Source: Crocinitomicaceae bacterium (GTDB lineage: Bacteria > Bacteroidota > Bacteroidia > Flavobacteriales_D > Crocinitomicaceae). From it: DNA of 64,000 bases. The position numbers were made by a program, and so were the translations under genes. Each line of letters begins with the position of its first letter. The first letter of the stretch is position 1. The notes under the pieces were generated by a model. It was not told the origin of the DNA, ran no database searches, and saw nothing but the letters and a program-made list of their open reading frames with translations. The DNA lies in the NCBI GenBank assembly GCA_029254025.1, contig JAQWYK010000025.1:1-64000 (forward strand), given 5' to 3'. Positions 7,786 through 15,555 of this stretch are shown piece after piece.

Positions 7786-9739
7786 AAGTCAATTTTATAA
7801 AGTAATTTCTTCCGGGCATCACAAAGTTTCGGATGTAGGAGTATGAACTATTCGCGATGTTTCTTATGCCTAATTGAAGCTTAAATTTGTGACTTTTTTT
7901 AAGCGCTATTCTATATTCGAGTGAAGCATCTAGCACCACAAAAGGGTCGAGTCTGTTGGAGGGAATATTTTGATTTAAACTATAACGTTCTCCTACAAAA
8001 TTGGTGGTTTGATGAAAGGAAAAATCCTTAATGTAAAGGCTGAGTGTATTACTACTGTTCCATTTTGGGGTGTAGATGATTTGATGTCTGTAAGTTGGCG
8101 AATTTTCATCAGAAATATCCATCACTTCTTGATACGTCACATTTGCTCGCCACTTAATTTGAGTGGAAATGTTGAATTCGTGATGCAATTGAGTTTCAAA
8201 ATCAATCCCTTTTACCTCAACTTCGCCGATGTTGGCAATCGACCAAATGAAAAGGTTTTGAGTGGGCACGGCAATGATTTTATTGGTCACTTGATTATAG
8301 TAACCATTTAATTTTACGTTAAACTGTGTTGAGCGAATACGTTTGTTGAAAACAGCTCCGAGGTTGAACTGCCAACTATCTTCAGGAATCAGTGAGGTAT
8401 TGCCAATTTGTGAATAATACATTTCGTTAAAGCTGGGCGCGCGCATTGTTTTCTTTGCCCAAGTATAAAAGGAGAAGGTTTTCGAAAGTTTCTCAGCTGT
8501 GATAATTTGAAATTGCGGATTCCATCGCTGAAAAGTATTTGAGTGATTAATGAGTCGATTTTCATCATGAAGATATTGATGAAATATCTTTGCACTGGTT
8601 TCGATGTAGTTATTTTGGTGACTTAAACCAATCATCGTTGTTGAAAAAAGTCGCTCAGGAACTCCAAAATCTGCTCTGTTGGAATAAAGGAAGCTCTTTT
8701 CCGTATCTGTGCCAACTTGAAGTGTAAATTGTTTGTTCAAAAGATAATTAAATGAGCCGCCTGCTTGAGTACTCAGGTTTTTATAATAATTGTCAATCAG
8801 TCCAGCCTGATTAAAGTAAGTTGGATCTAAATAGCGAACTTCATGCTGATTGTACCCTCCAAACAAACGTGCCTTGAATTTTTTATGAAGCATCGTATAG
8901 TCTGTTCCTATGCGATAGCTATAAGTGTGAAGGGATTCATCAGAAAAATCACTATACAAAATCACGGCACCAGGCAATTGTTTTGAGCTCGTAGTTACTT
9001 GAGTATTTATTTTTAAAAAATGATAACGCTGTTTAATGGTGTCTACGACAGTTTTTAATCCTGCTCCGAAAGCGATGAATGATTCTTGAAGTTCATTATT
9101 TCGGCGTGTTCCTTCCATGAAATGGTCTCCAAACGGAATGCGATACTCATAATTCCCCTTGGCTTCACGGTATTTTCCGCTGATACTAACGAAGTAATTT
9201 TTGTTGGCATTTTTATAGCCGCCATAAAGTTCGTGCTGACCAAAACTTCCTATTGTGCTGCTTGTTCTGACTTGATGTTTGTGAGAAGAGAAGGTATTTT
9301 CAAAAGTGGTGATTTCTATTGTGCTCCCCATGGCTTGCGCTGAGGCAGGAATTAAGGAGCTATGGTTTAGTCCCATAGAAACATCGACGGATTCAACATT
9401 GTCCACTTGAATTAACCCATAATCTGTTTGTCCATTTTGGGCATTGGTTACTGTTTGTCCATTAACAAGAAGCTTGGTGTGTTCTCCACCTAGTCCTCTA
9501 ATTGACAAGGTTTTCATTCCTCCGAGTCCACCGTAGTCCCGCAAAGCAATTCCGGATGAGTTTTGAAGAAGGTGCCCCAAATCATATGGAGCTAGTTTTT
9601 CGATGTCTTCTTTTATATACTTCGTTTCTTGTGTGAATTCCTGTATTCCACGAATGGTAACGCCTTCAAATACTTTGGTAGTGTCTTGGGCATATGCAGT
9701 AGAAGTCAATAAAACGAAAAACAAAAATATCCCGTTCAC
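7772..9739 (-). CDS. btuB: TonB-dependent outer-membrane cobalamin receptor, BtuB-like
   Basis: About 655 residues from a GTG at 9739. The open frame extends back to a TTG at 9820, but that would put 27 charged residues in front of the signal peptide (NGIFLFFVLLTSTAYAQ), so I prefer the GTG; no ATG is available. The plug domain follows (VTIRGIQ, LGHLLQNSSGI, GMKTLSIRGLGGEHTKLLVNG and VESVDVSMG). A 22-strand-type barrel comes next, ending in YFIKLTYALH. It imports cobalamin across the outer membrane using TonB energy. The B12 riboswitch upstream, the BtuG-like gene downstream and the divergent btuFCD support cobalamin over iron or another ligand. A 17-bp inverted repeat covers the start region. 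Confidence 0.85.
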   Translation of the reverse strand: MNGIFLFFVLLTSTAYAQDTTKVFEGVTIRGIQEFTQETKYIKEDIEKLAPYDLGHLLQNSSGIALRDYGGLGGMKTLSIRGLGGEHTKLLVNGQTVTNAQNGQTDYGLIQVDNVESVDVSMGLNHSSLIPASAQAMGSTIEITTFENTFSSHKHQVRTSSTIGSFGQHELYGGYKNANKNYFVSISGKYREAKGNYEYRIPFGDHFMEGTRRNNELQESFIAFGAGLKTVVDTIKQRYHFLKINTQVTTSSKQLPGAVILYSDFSDESLHTYSYRIGTDYTMLHKKFKARLFGGYNQHEVRYLDPTYFNQAGLIDNYYKNLSTQAGGSFNYLLNKQFTLQVGTDTEKSFLYSNRADFGVPERLFSTTMIGLSHQNNYIETSAKIFHQYLHDENRLINHSNTFQRWNPQFQIITAEKLSKTFSFYTWAKKTMRAPSFNEMYYSQIGNTSLIPEDSWQFNLGAVFNKRIRSTQFNVKLNGYYNQVTNKIIAVPTQNLFIWSIANIGEVEVKGIDFETQLHHEFNISTQIKWRANVTYQEVMDISDENSPTYRHQIIYTPKWNSSNTLSLYIKDFSFHQTTNFVGERYSLNQNIPSNRLDPFVVLDASLEYRIALKKSHKFKLQLGIRNIANSSYSYIRNFVMPGRNYFIKLTYALH

Positions 9740-9810
9740 TCCGAAATAAGAATTCGAACAAACGCCTGCTCTTCTTTTTACAAAGAAAAAGGAAACGGGA
9801 TATTTTTGTT
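9720..9810 (-). promoter_or_regulatory. Perfect 17-bp inverted repeat over the btuB start (possible translational control hairpin)
   Basis: Positions 9720-9736 (AACAAAAATATCCCGTT) and 9794-9810 are exact reverse complements, separated by 57 nt. A smaller nested hairpin (CTTTTT pairing with AAAAAG) sits in the loop. In the mRNA the 3' arm starts immediately after the likely GTG start (9739-9737), so folding would bury the first codons of btuB. The structure lies in the 88-bp gap between the DUF4465 gene and the GTG. Alternatively it is a weak attenuator, since the 3' arm is followed by a T-rich stretch. Confidence 0.5.
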
Positions 9811-9827
9811 GGTTACTCAATGGACTA

Positions 9828-10805
9828 TTATTGAATAATTATTTTTTGAGTCTGTGAAGCTGAATCAGTGGTCAAACGAATAAAGTAAACGCCAGCTGGA
9901 TAATCTGAAACAGATAATTTCGAATAGCCAGAGTGGTGTGTTTTATTCATGACTCTTCCGTTCATATCGGTTAGGCTAAGTTCTCCCGCCTGACCATTTA
10001 AAACTACATACTCAGTTGCTGGATTCGGATATACTTGTGTAATCAATTTTTCGTCTGAAAGATTGTTAACCAATTCTGAGTACTCCAAATTATCCAATGC
10101 GAAATACTGCGGAGTGTTGATTCCAAAATCTCCAACATCGGATGACGTAAACTTGAACGTCATGTACTTTGATCCATTTAAGTTAGATAGGTCGAAAGTT
10201 GTCCATTGTTCTAGAATATAATCGTTCGAATTGTCGGCAAATCGATAATCAGCTAGATAGATTTCAAGTGAATCAACTAACTCGAGGTTTTGGTTCCATC
10301 CGTATAATGTAACGAAGAAGTAATCTTCTCCATTGGTGCCATCGGGCTGTCCATCGGGACCATTCGGACTTCCAAATTGTTTAGCAAACATATCTCCGTC
10401 GCGCATGGAGATTCCAGCGTACGTTGTATTGGTGATAGCGACATTCCCAAATTGTGCTCCTATGCCTGGGAATATGATAGTGTCACTTGGATAAAATAGG
10501 GCATAGTTCTCTGAGTTGGTCGCCCCTTGTCCCGCAAATGAACTGTATTGATTTCCAAATCCAGCAGTTGTATTATCGGTCATGTTGGAATACGAAAAAC
10601 CATTCCAATAATAACCCCATGCGGTTTCTTCATAGTAATTTCCAAAAACGACATTTTTTGATGAGAACTGACCCTCGAGGTCTGAACCGTTGTAGAATGT
10701 ATCTACAGCAGGTAATATTAGGTCTTCAAAATCAACAGTGATGAACTGCGCCTTTAACGAGTTCATAGCAAGTAGTGCGCCTGCCAAAAAATAAATTTTC
10801 TTCAT
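9828..10805 (-). CDS. DUF4465 surface protein with T9SS sorting domain, first gene of the B12 operon
   Basis: 325 residues. Signal peptide MKKIYFLAGALLAMNSLKAQ. The body matches the DUF4465 pattern: VDFEDLILP, then YYWNGFSYSNMTDNTTAGF, NQYSSFAGQG, ENYALFY, GEDYFFVTLYGW and TFKFTSSDVGDFGINTPQYF. The C-terminus is a type A sorting domain (QVYPNPATEYVV, PAGVYFIRL, QKIIIQ). DUF4465 genes are frequent neighbours of btuB in Bacteroidota, and I recall that a cobamide-binding family named BtuH belongs to this type, but I am not certain of that equivalence. It is the first cistron after the riboswitch, so it should be repressed when B12 is plentiful. Gut Bacteroides analogues are lipoproteins; this one uses T9SS. 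Confidence 0.8.
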   Translation of the reverse strand: MKKIYFLAGALLAMNSLKAQFITVDFEDLILPAVDTFYNGSDLEGQFSSKNVVFGNYYEETAWGYYWNGFSYSNMTDNTTAGFGNQYSSFAGQGATNSENYALFYPSDTIIFPGIGAQFGNVAITNTTYAGISMRDGDMFAKQFGSPNGPDGQPDGTNGEDYFFVTLYGWNQNLELVDSLEIYLADYRFADNSNDYILEQWTTFDLSNLNGSKYMTFKFTSSDVGDFGINTPQYFALDNLEYSELVNNLSDEKLITQVYPNPATEYVVLNGQAGELSLTDMNGRVMNKTHHSGYSKLSVSDYPAGVYFIRLTTDSASQTQKIIIQ

Positions 10806-10836
10806 TTTAAAAATTTAATCAGTTAAATAATAAATT

Positions 10837-10924
10837 AAAAAAATGAAGACTCAGGGAAAATGATGTTCCACTAAAAAAAGAAATATCAATACATGATAAG
10901 TCTGACTTTATTCTGAAGTCTTCC
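10837..10924 (-). terminator. Candidate expression-platform terminator of the B12 riboswitch
   Basis: On the minus strand the arm GGAAGACTTCAG (10924-10913) can pair with CTGAGTCTTC (10854-10845) with one bulge. The second arm is followed by A and seven T residues. The loop is long (about 58 nt) and partly self-complementary. The position, between the aptamer and the first gene, is right for ligand-dependent termination. Confidence 0.45.
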
Positions 10925-10926
10925 TT

Positions 10927-11090
10927 TAACGCATTTGAGGCAAGTCTTCTGACTCACTCCTTATCCTACTCACCTTCCCATCCGTCGAGCGACGGACAGT
11001 GGCATCATGAGTAAAACTACTAGAGTTTACAGCTGCAGATACAGTTCTTGAATTTCACAAGATTCCTTATTAAAGTCATTGCGTTACTAA
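10927..11090 (-). promoter_or_regulatory. Cobalamin (B12) riboswitch aptamer
   Basis: Read on the minus strand, conserved blocks appear in the right order: GGAATCTTGTGAAATTC, then CTGCAGCTGTAA, then GCCACTGT. A hairpin CCGTCGCTCGACGG follows, then ATGGGAAGG and the B12 box GAGTCAGAAGACTTGCCT. The ends AACGCA and TGCGTT can form the closing P1 helix. The element lies about 120 nt upstream of the DUF4465 gene and should lower expression of that gene, btuB, btuG and the 331-residue protein when adenosyl- or related cobalamin binds. Confidence 0.92.
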
Positions 11091-11110
11091 TGACTACCTA
11101 AAACGTGATA

Positions 11111-11118
11111 CAAAGTTA
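11111..11118 (-). promoter_or_regulatory. Promoter -7 box for the riboswitch operon
   Basis: On the minus strand this reads TAACTTTG, an exact TAnnTTTG match, about 20 nt before the start of the aptamer P1 helix. Transcription would start near 11105, so the whole aptamer is in the leader. Confidence 0.6.
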
Positions 11119-11174
11119 ACTCATTTTTTTGAATTGGCATTGCTTAGAATATTTTAGCAATTTTGTTGTCTATA

Positions 11175-12284
11175 ATGAAAAGGATGTATCGCTATTTATT
11201 TTTTTGTTCGCTATTCATTTTTGGAGGTTGTTCCGAAATACCGTCAACTGAGAAAAATGAAGCTCAACCAGGTATTGAGGTACAAAACTCTTACGCAGAA
11301 GCCTTTCGAATTACTCGATTTGAGAACTATATTCAAATTGATGTCATCGATCCACACACCAAAGAAGTTGATTTTGAATATATCGTTGGATTAGCGCGGA
11401 AGGATAATCAATGCATAAAACTTTCTAAAAGTCCCTCGCGGGTAATTGCGCTTTCTTCTACCCATGTCGGGATGATTGAAGAATTAGGCCTATCGGATAG
11501 AATTGTTGGAGTTTCGAGTGCTGATTATGTTTGTTCAAAAACAGTTCTTACACAAATTGAAAATAAAAAAACAGTTTCGCTTGGAGATATTGGTTCTTCT
11601 GACATCGAAGGCTATTTGGCATCACAACCGGATTTGATAATTACTTCTGGTTTTGATAATAAAGCGCCTATCCTATCGAAAATGAGGTCCGCTGGACTTA
11701 CCCTGTTCACCAATTATGATTGGAAAGAAACGCATCCATTAGGCCGAGCAGAATGGATAAAAGTTTTTGGGATTCTATTTGATCAAGAAGAAAAAGCAAA
11801 TGAGCTATTCGAAATGATTCGAGAAAAGTATCTTGAAGCCTTACAAATAGTAGCTGAAATTGACACTAAGCCAACCGTATTCGTTGGAACACTTTACGGT
11901 GATATCTTCAATGCGCCAGCAGGAGATAGTTATATGGCCAAATTATTGAAAGACGCGAACGTGCATTATGTGTATGCCAATACATATGGTGTAGGAAGTT
12001 TGACATTAACACTAGAAGATGTAATTTCAACGAATCGAACAACTGATTTTTGGTTAAACCCTGCTGCTAAAAATAGAGAACAATTAGTGCAAATGAATTC
12101 ACGTTTTGAACTTTTAGCATGTATTGATAACGGGAAAGTCTATTCGTATTATCAACATGTAAATTGCTTCTGGGAGCAATCTGCAGTAAAGCCTCACATA
12201 TTTTTAAAGGATTTGTGTATCATCTTTTATCCCGAATTATTTAAAAATGATGAGTTGAATTTCTATTCGTTAATTCAGCCGTAG
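11175..12284 (+). CDS. btuF: BtuF-like periplasmic cobalamin-binding lipoprotein of an ABC importer
   Basis: 369 residues from the ATG at 11175; the frame opens at a TTG at 11163 but the ATG gives a proper lipoprotein signal ending FGGC (lipobox). The TroA/BtuF-type binding fold (PF01497) is visible: SRVIALSSTHVGMIEELGL and DRIVGVSSADYV in the first lobe. Next come ASQPDLIITSG, a long connecting helix and a second lobe with GDIFNAPAGDSYMAKLLKDA. It is divergent from the riboswitch operon and upstream of permease and ATPase genes, so cobalamin is the likely substrate. Sequence alone would also allow a siderophore-binding protein. Confidence 0.8.
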   Translation: MKRMYRYLFFCSLFIFGGCSEIPSTEKNEAQPGIEVQNSYAEAFRITRFENYIQIDVIDPHTKEVDFEYIVGLARKDNQCIKLSKSPSRVIALSSTHVGMIEELGLSDRIVGVSSADYVCSKTVLTQIENKKTVSLGDIGSSDIEGYLASQPDLIITSGFDNKAPILSKMRSAGLTLFTNYDWKETHPLGRAEWIKVFGILFDQEEKANELFEMIREKYLEALQIVAEIDTKPTVFVGTLYGDIFNAPAGDSYMAKLLKDANVHYVYANTYGVGSLTLTLEDVISTNRTTDFWLNPAAKNREQLVQMNSRFELLACIDNGKVYSYYQHVNCFWEQSAVKPHIFLKDLCIIFYPELFKNDELNFYSLIQP

Positions 12285-12345
12285 ACTTCGAAAAGGCTTT
12301 CGTTATGTGATCCAATCGGTTCAGATATCATATTTTATAAATATG

Positions 12346-12353
12346 TACATTTG
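12346..12353 (+). promoter_or_regulatory. Promoter -7 box directly in front of btuC
   Basis: TACATTTG matches TAnnTTTG. Only 5 nt separate it from the ATG at 12359, so a transcript from here would be leaderless. No clear -33 element is seen, and read-through from btuF is also possible. Confidence 0.45.
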
Positions 12354-12358
12354 CTGAA

Positions 12359-13360
12359 ATGGATAAGACGAATAATCGATATTATGTACAAGTAAGTGGC
12401 GGATTACTTCTCCTTCTCCTTGTTGCAGTTTTATATGATTTGAGTCTTGGTAGTGTTTCCATTTCATGGTCAACAATTGTTAAAAGTATTGTAGATTACG
12501 ATATCACCTCATCAGAGGAATTGACTGTTCAGGTATTTCGAATTCCAAGAGTGTTAACTGCTGTTTTTACTGGGGTAGCATTGTCTATTGCGGGGTTATT
12601 AATGCAAACACTCTTTCAAAATCCGTTGGCTGGACCTTATGTTTTAGGTATAAATTCAGGAGCGAGTTTGCTTGTTGCGTTGAGTACCATGACAGGGGTT
12701 ACATTTTTCTCTTCCGATGTGGATATGGTCTCAGCTGCGCTTGTAGGTGCGTTGGCTAGTGGACTTTTTATACTATTTTGCGCGCTTTATGTAAAGAATA
12801 AAGTATCGCTTCTTTTGGTAGGTATTATGTTTGGAAGTTTTGCCGGTGCGCTGGTGAATGTTGTTCAGTCATACAGTAGTCCTGACGATTTAAAGTTGTT
12901 CATGTTGTGGAGTTTTGGTTCACTTCAAAATGTGGAGATGACTCAACTTCCTATTTTTGGCGGAGTCGTTTTGATAGGTGTACTTTTATCTTTCTTTATT
13001 GTTAAATCGCTTAATTTGCTGGTTCTGGGCGAATCAAGCGCATCCTTTTTAGGGGTCAATGTAAAGTTTACCCGCTTCTCCATCATTTATATTACGGCGA
13101 TTTTCACAGGAGTATCAACCGCCTATTGCGGGCCTATAGCGTTTGTTGGATTAATCGTGCCAAATATTACTAAGATGGTGTATAAAACTACTAATCACTT
13201 TTTTTTGTTGGTTGGAACACTTCTTTTGGGTGGATTGATGATTGTGTTTTGCGACATTTTGATGAATCTTTTACAACCGATTGTATCACTTCCTCTTAAC
13301 GCATTAACTGCGCTAATGGGGGCTCCATTAGTAGTTTGGATAATTCTAAAACGCTTCTAG
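12359..13360 (+). CDS. btuC: BtuC-like permease of the cobalamin ABC importer (FecCD family)
   Basis: 333 residues, the usual length for a FecCD/BtuC permease with about ten membrane helices. Family signatures are clear: FRIPRVLTAVFTGVALSIAG, LMQTLFQNPLAGPYVLGINS, then LLVGIMFGSF and AFVGLIVPNI. The GPIAFVGLIVPN loop is the coupling helix that contacts the ATPase. It forms the inner-membrane channel with the ATPase encoded immediately downstream; the stop codon of this gene and the ATG of the next are adjacent. Cobalamin as substrate is inferred from the neighbouring riboswitch operon and BtuG-like gene. Confidence 0.85.
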   Translation: MDKTNNRYYVQVSGGLLLLLLVAVLYDLSLGSVSISWSTIVKSIVDYDITSSEELTVQVFRIPRVLTAVFTGVALSIAGLLMQTLFQNPLAGPYVLGINSGASLLVALSTMTGVTFFSSDVDMVSAALVGALASGLFILFCALYVKNKVSLLLVGIMFGSFAGALVNVVQSYSSPDDLKLFMLWSFGSLQNVEMTQLPIFGGVVLIGVLLSFFIVKSLNLLVLGESSASFLGVNVKFTRFSIIYITAIFTGVSTAYCGPIAFVGLIVPNITKMVYKTTNHFFLLVGTLLLGGLMIVFCDILMNLLQPIVSLPLNALTALMGAPLVVWIILKRF

Positions 13361-14074
13361 ATGCTTAAGTTCGAAGACATACAAATAGGTTATAAAGAAG
13401 TGCTGTTTCACGTCCCGAACATGGAACTATCCACTGGGCAATTAGTGACATTAATTGGACCGAATGGATCTGGGAAAACTACTTTTTTGAATACAGTATT
13501 GGGTTTACAAAAACCTCTTTCGGGAAGTTTAACACTTAATAAAAAGGCATTTACTCAGATTTCAAAAGCAGATAAAACAAAGTTATTGAGTCATGTAGCT
13601 TCGAAGTTTGAGGGTGTCAATTATTTAACAGTTGTTGATTTAGTTGCCATGGGAAGGGCACCCTTTACAAACGTGTTAAATGTCCTAAAAAGCGAAGATA
13701 TACGCGTCATTAATCAAGTGATTAGTGATTTGTCTTTAGAGGATATCTCAAGTAAAAGTACAACTGAAATTAGTGATGGTGAGCGTCAAATCGCGATGAT
13801 TGGAAAGGCTTTAGCTCAAGAAACACAAGTGATTGTATTGGATGAGCCCACTGCATTTTTAGATTATTCTAATCGAAGAAGGGTTTTACGTCTTTTGAAG
13901 AAAGTTGCCAAGGAAAAGGAGAAACTAATTTTACTGACTTCACACGATTTGGAATTATGTTTTCAATATAGTGATCAAATTATTGGAGTCGACACCTTAG
14001 CAAAAACACTTAAACGATATACTCGAGAAACCCCTGGAGAGGATATGATAACTGAATTATTTGGAAACAAATAA
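13361..14074 (+). CDS. btuD: BtuD-like ATPase of the cobalamin ABC importer
   Basis: 237 residues. Walker A GPNGSGKTT (residues about 33-41), ABC signature ISDGERQ (a conservative variant of LSGGQ), Walker B VIVLDEPTAFLDY and the switch histidine in LLTSHDLEL are all present, so it should be active. The N-terminus (MLKFEDIQIGYKEVLF) is typical of FecE/BtuD ATPases. It starts at the base after the permease stop and powers import through that permease. The last 30 residues are a short variable tail with no extra domain. Confidence 0.88.
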   Translation: MLKFEDIQIGYKEVLFHVPNMELSTGQLVTLIGPNGSGKTTFLNTVLGLQKPLSGSLTLNKKAFTQISKADKTKLLSHVASKFEGVNYLTVVDLVAMGRAPFTNVLNVLKSEDIRVINQVISDLSLEDISSKSTTEISDGERQIAMIGKALAQETQVIVLDEPTAFLDYSNRRRVLRLLKKVAKEKEKLILLTSHDLELCFQYSDQIIGVDTLAKTLKRYTRETPGEDMITELFGNK

Positions 14075-14123
14075 CCTTGGCACTCTAATTGTTAATGATA
14101 TGTTAAATTAAATACTTTGAACT

Positions 14124-15554
14124 ATGAAAGCAGCACTATTTATTCTCTCGTTTTTATTTTTCGCATCGGTTGTTTTTGCAGAAGTGCCATATCAGCGCCA
14201 AGATAGTGATCACATAAAAGAAATTTTTACTTCTTGGGACACAGTCAAGGGAGATTGGCTATATGCATCGTTAGATGCGTTAGTAATGGATTCAGAATTT
14301 CCTGTTCGCCCTGAAGGAGTTGTTGAAACGGCGTTTGAATTGATTTCCTCCATGGGTACTACCCGGAAAAATAGAGTCGAAGAAGCTTCCAGATTAGCTC
14401 TTGAGAATGAGCGAAATGGAGCAGATAGAGAGCAGACTCAGTTTTACTGGTCGGTCTGGTCTGAATATTTCAGCAGAGCCTCCTGTTCCATGAGTCAGGG
14501 TAGATCAAATGGTGATCCTCACATGCGCACATTTGACGGAGAAACATACGATTTTCAAACTGCAGGAGAATATGATTTGGTGAATTCTGAGTTCTCTCGT
14601 TTAACTATACAGACTAGACAAGTACGACACAATTCAAAAGTTTCGGTGAATGCTGCAGCGGTGTTAAATGTAAATGGAGATACTATTTCAGTGTATGCCC
14701 AAGATTTTCCTGATGATGCCAGAAACAGCCCGATTCGTGTTAATGGAAACGTTTTAGAAAATGATAAAGAGGCCTTTTTCTTGAAAAATGGTGGGGTTAT
14801 TCGATATGTGAATAATCGTCATGTCATTAATTGGCCCTCCGGAGAACAAATGCACGTTAAGGTTCGCTCATTTGATGGTTCAGCTCTGTTAGATATTGAT
14901 GTTTTTGTCCCTACGTGTGTATTGAGCTCCTATACAGGTTTATTACGTGATGTGACGCGTTTGCCCGAATTCGACGAGCCTTCTGGAACTCAAGGAAGGG
15001 GAGTATTTAACCGAAATAGAGATTTTGATGTGGTATTTGGGGCTGGACGTCATGAAACAGCGAACCAAACACGTGAGCTTCAATTACTTCAATTTATGGC
15101 TGAGGATTTCGGAGAGCGTTACGCAGTAGATAATGAACGTTCCTTGTTTGAAGTTCCAATGGCCCCACTCTCTTCTGAATTAAAATTCCCTGAAACATAC
15201 ATTACGTTGTCTGATTTGACGGATGACGAAATCAAGGAGGCCATGAAGGAATGTCGTGCAGCGGGTGTGGCGGAAGAAGACCTTATGGATTGCGTGTACG
15301 ATAAAGGATACGTTGGATTGATACCGGAATTACCAGCATCTTATGATAGCACATATACACAGGTGCCGACTGTAAAGGAGCCAGTTACAACAGAAGGTGC
15401 TGGAGTGACACCAAGAGTAAATAATCCGCCTACGACTGTTTTTCCTCCTAGAAGACGAATCCCTATATTTCGAGGTTCAACACCGCCACCTAGGTCTACA
15501 ACTCCTAGAGGTGGAGGAGGAGCGACTTTACCAACACCAAGAACCCCGCGTTAA
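14124..15554 (+). CDS. Secreted VWD-domain protein with Pro/Thr-rich C-terminus
   Basis: 476 residues. Signal peptide at residues 1-19 (ending SVVFA). A von Willebrand factor type D domain begins near residue 127 with the diagnostic GDPHMRTFDGETYDF and continues to about 290. The Cys-containing helix region MKECRAAGVAEEDLMDCVYD near residues 370-390 is often found behind bacterial VWD domains. The tail is a disordered stretch rich in Pro, Thr, Arg and Gly with no T9SS domain. It lies 49 bp after btuD; whether it shares that transcript is unclear, although a near-consensus box (TACTTTG) lies just before its ATG. Function unknown; VWD domains usually mediate protein-protein assembly outside the cell. 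Confidence 0.75.
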   Translation: MKAALFILSFLFFASVVFAEVPYQRQDSDHIKEIFTSWDTVKGDWLYASLDALVMDSEFPVRPEGVVETAFELISSMGTTRKNRVEEASRLALENERNGADREQTQFYWSVWSEYFSRASCSMSQGRSNGDPHMRTFDGETYDFQTAGEYDLVNSEFSRLTIQTRQVRHNSKVSVNAAAVLNVNGDTISVYAQDFPDDARNSPIRVNGNVLENDKEAFFLKNGGVIRYVNNRHVINWPSGEQMHVKVRSFDGSALLDIDVFVPTCVLSSYTGLLRDVTRLPEFDEPSGTQGRGVFNRNRDFDVVFGAGRHETANQTRELQLLQFMAEDFGERYAVDNERSLFEVPMAPLSSELKFPETYITLSDLTDDEIKEAMKECRAAGVAEEDLMDCVYDKGYVGLIPELPASYDSTYTQVPTVKEPVTTEGAGVTPRVNNPPTTVFPPRRRIPIFRGSTPPPRSTTPRGGGGATLPTPRTPR

Positions 15555-15555
15555 T

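Noticed and set aside
9740-9820. TTG at 9820 as start of btuB
   Set aside because: It would place 27 residues with a KRR stretch before the signal peptide and runs through the inverted repeat; GTG at 9739 fits better, though it is not proven.
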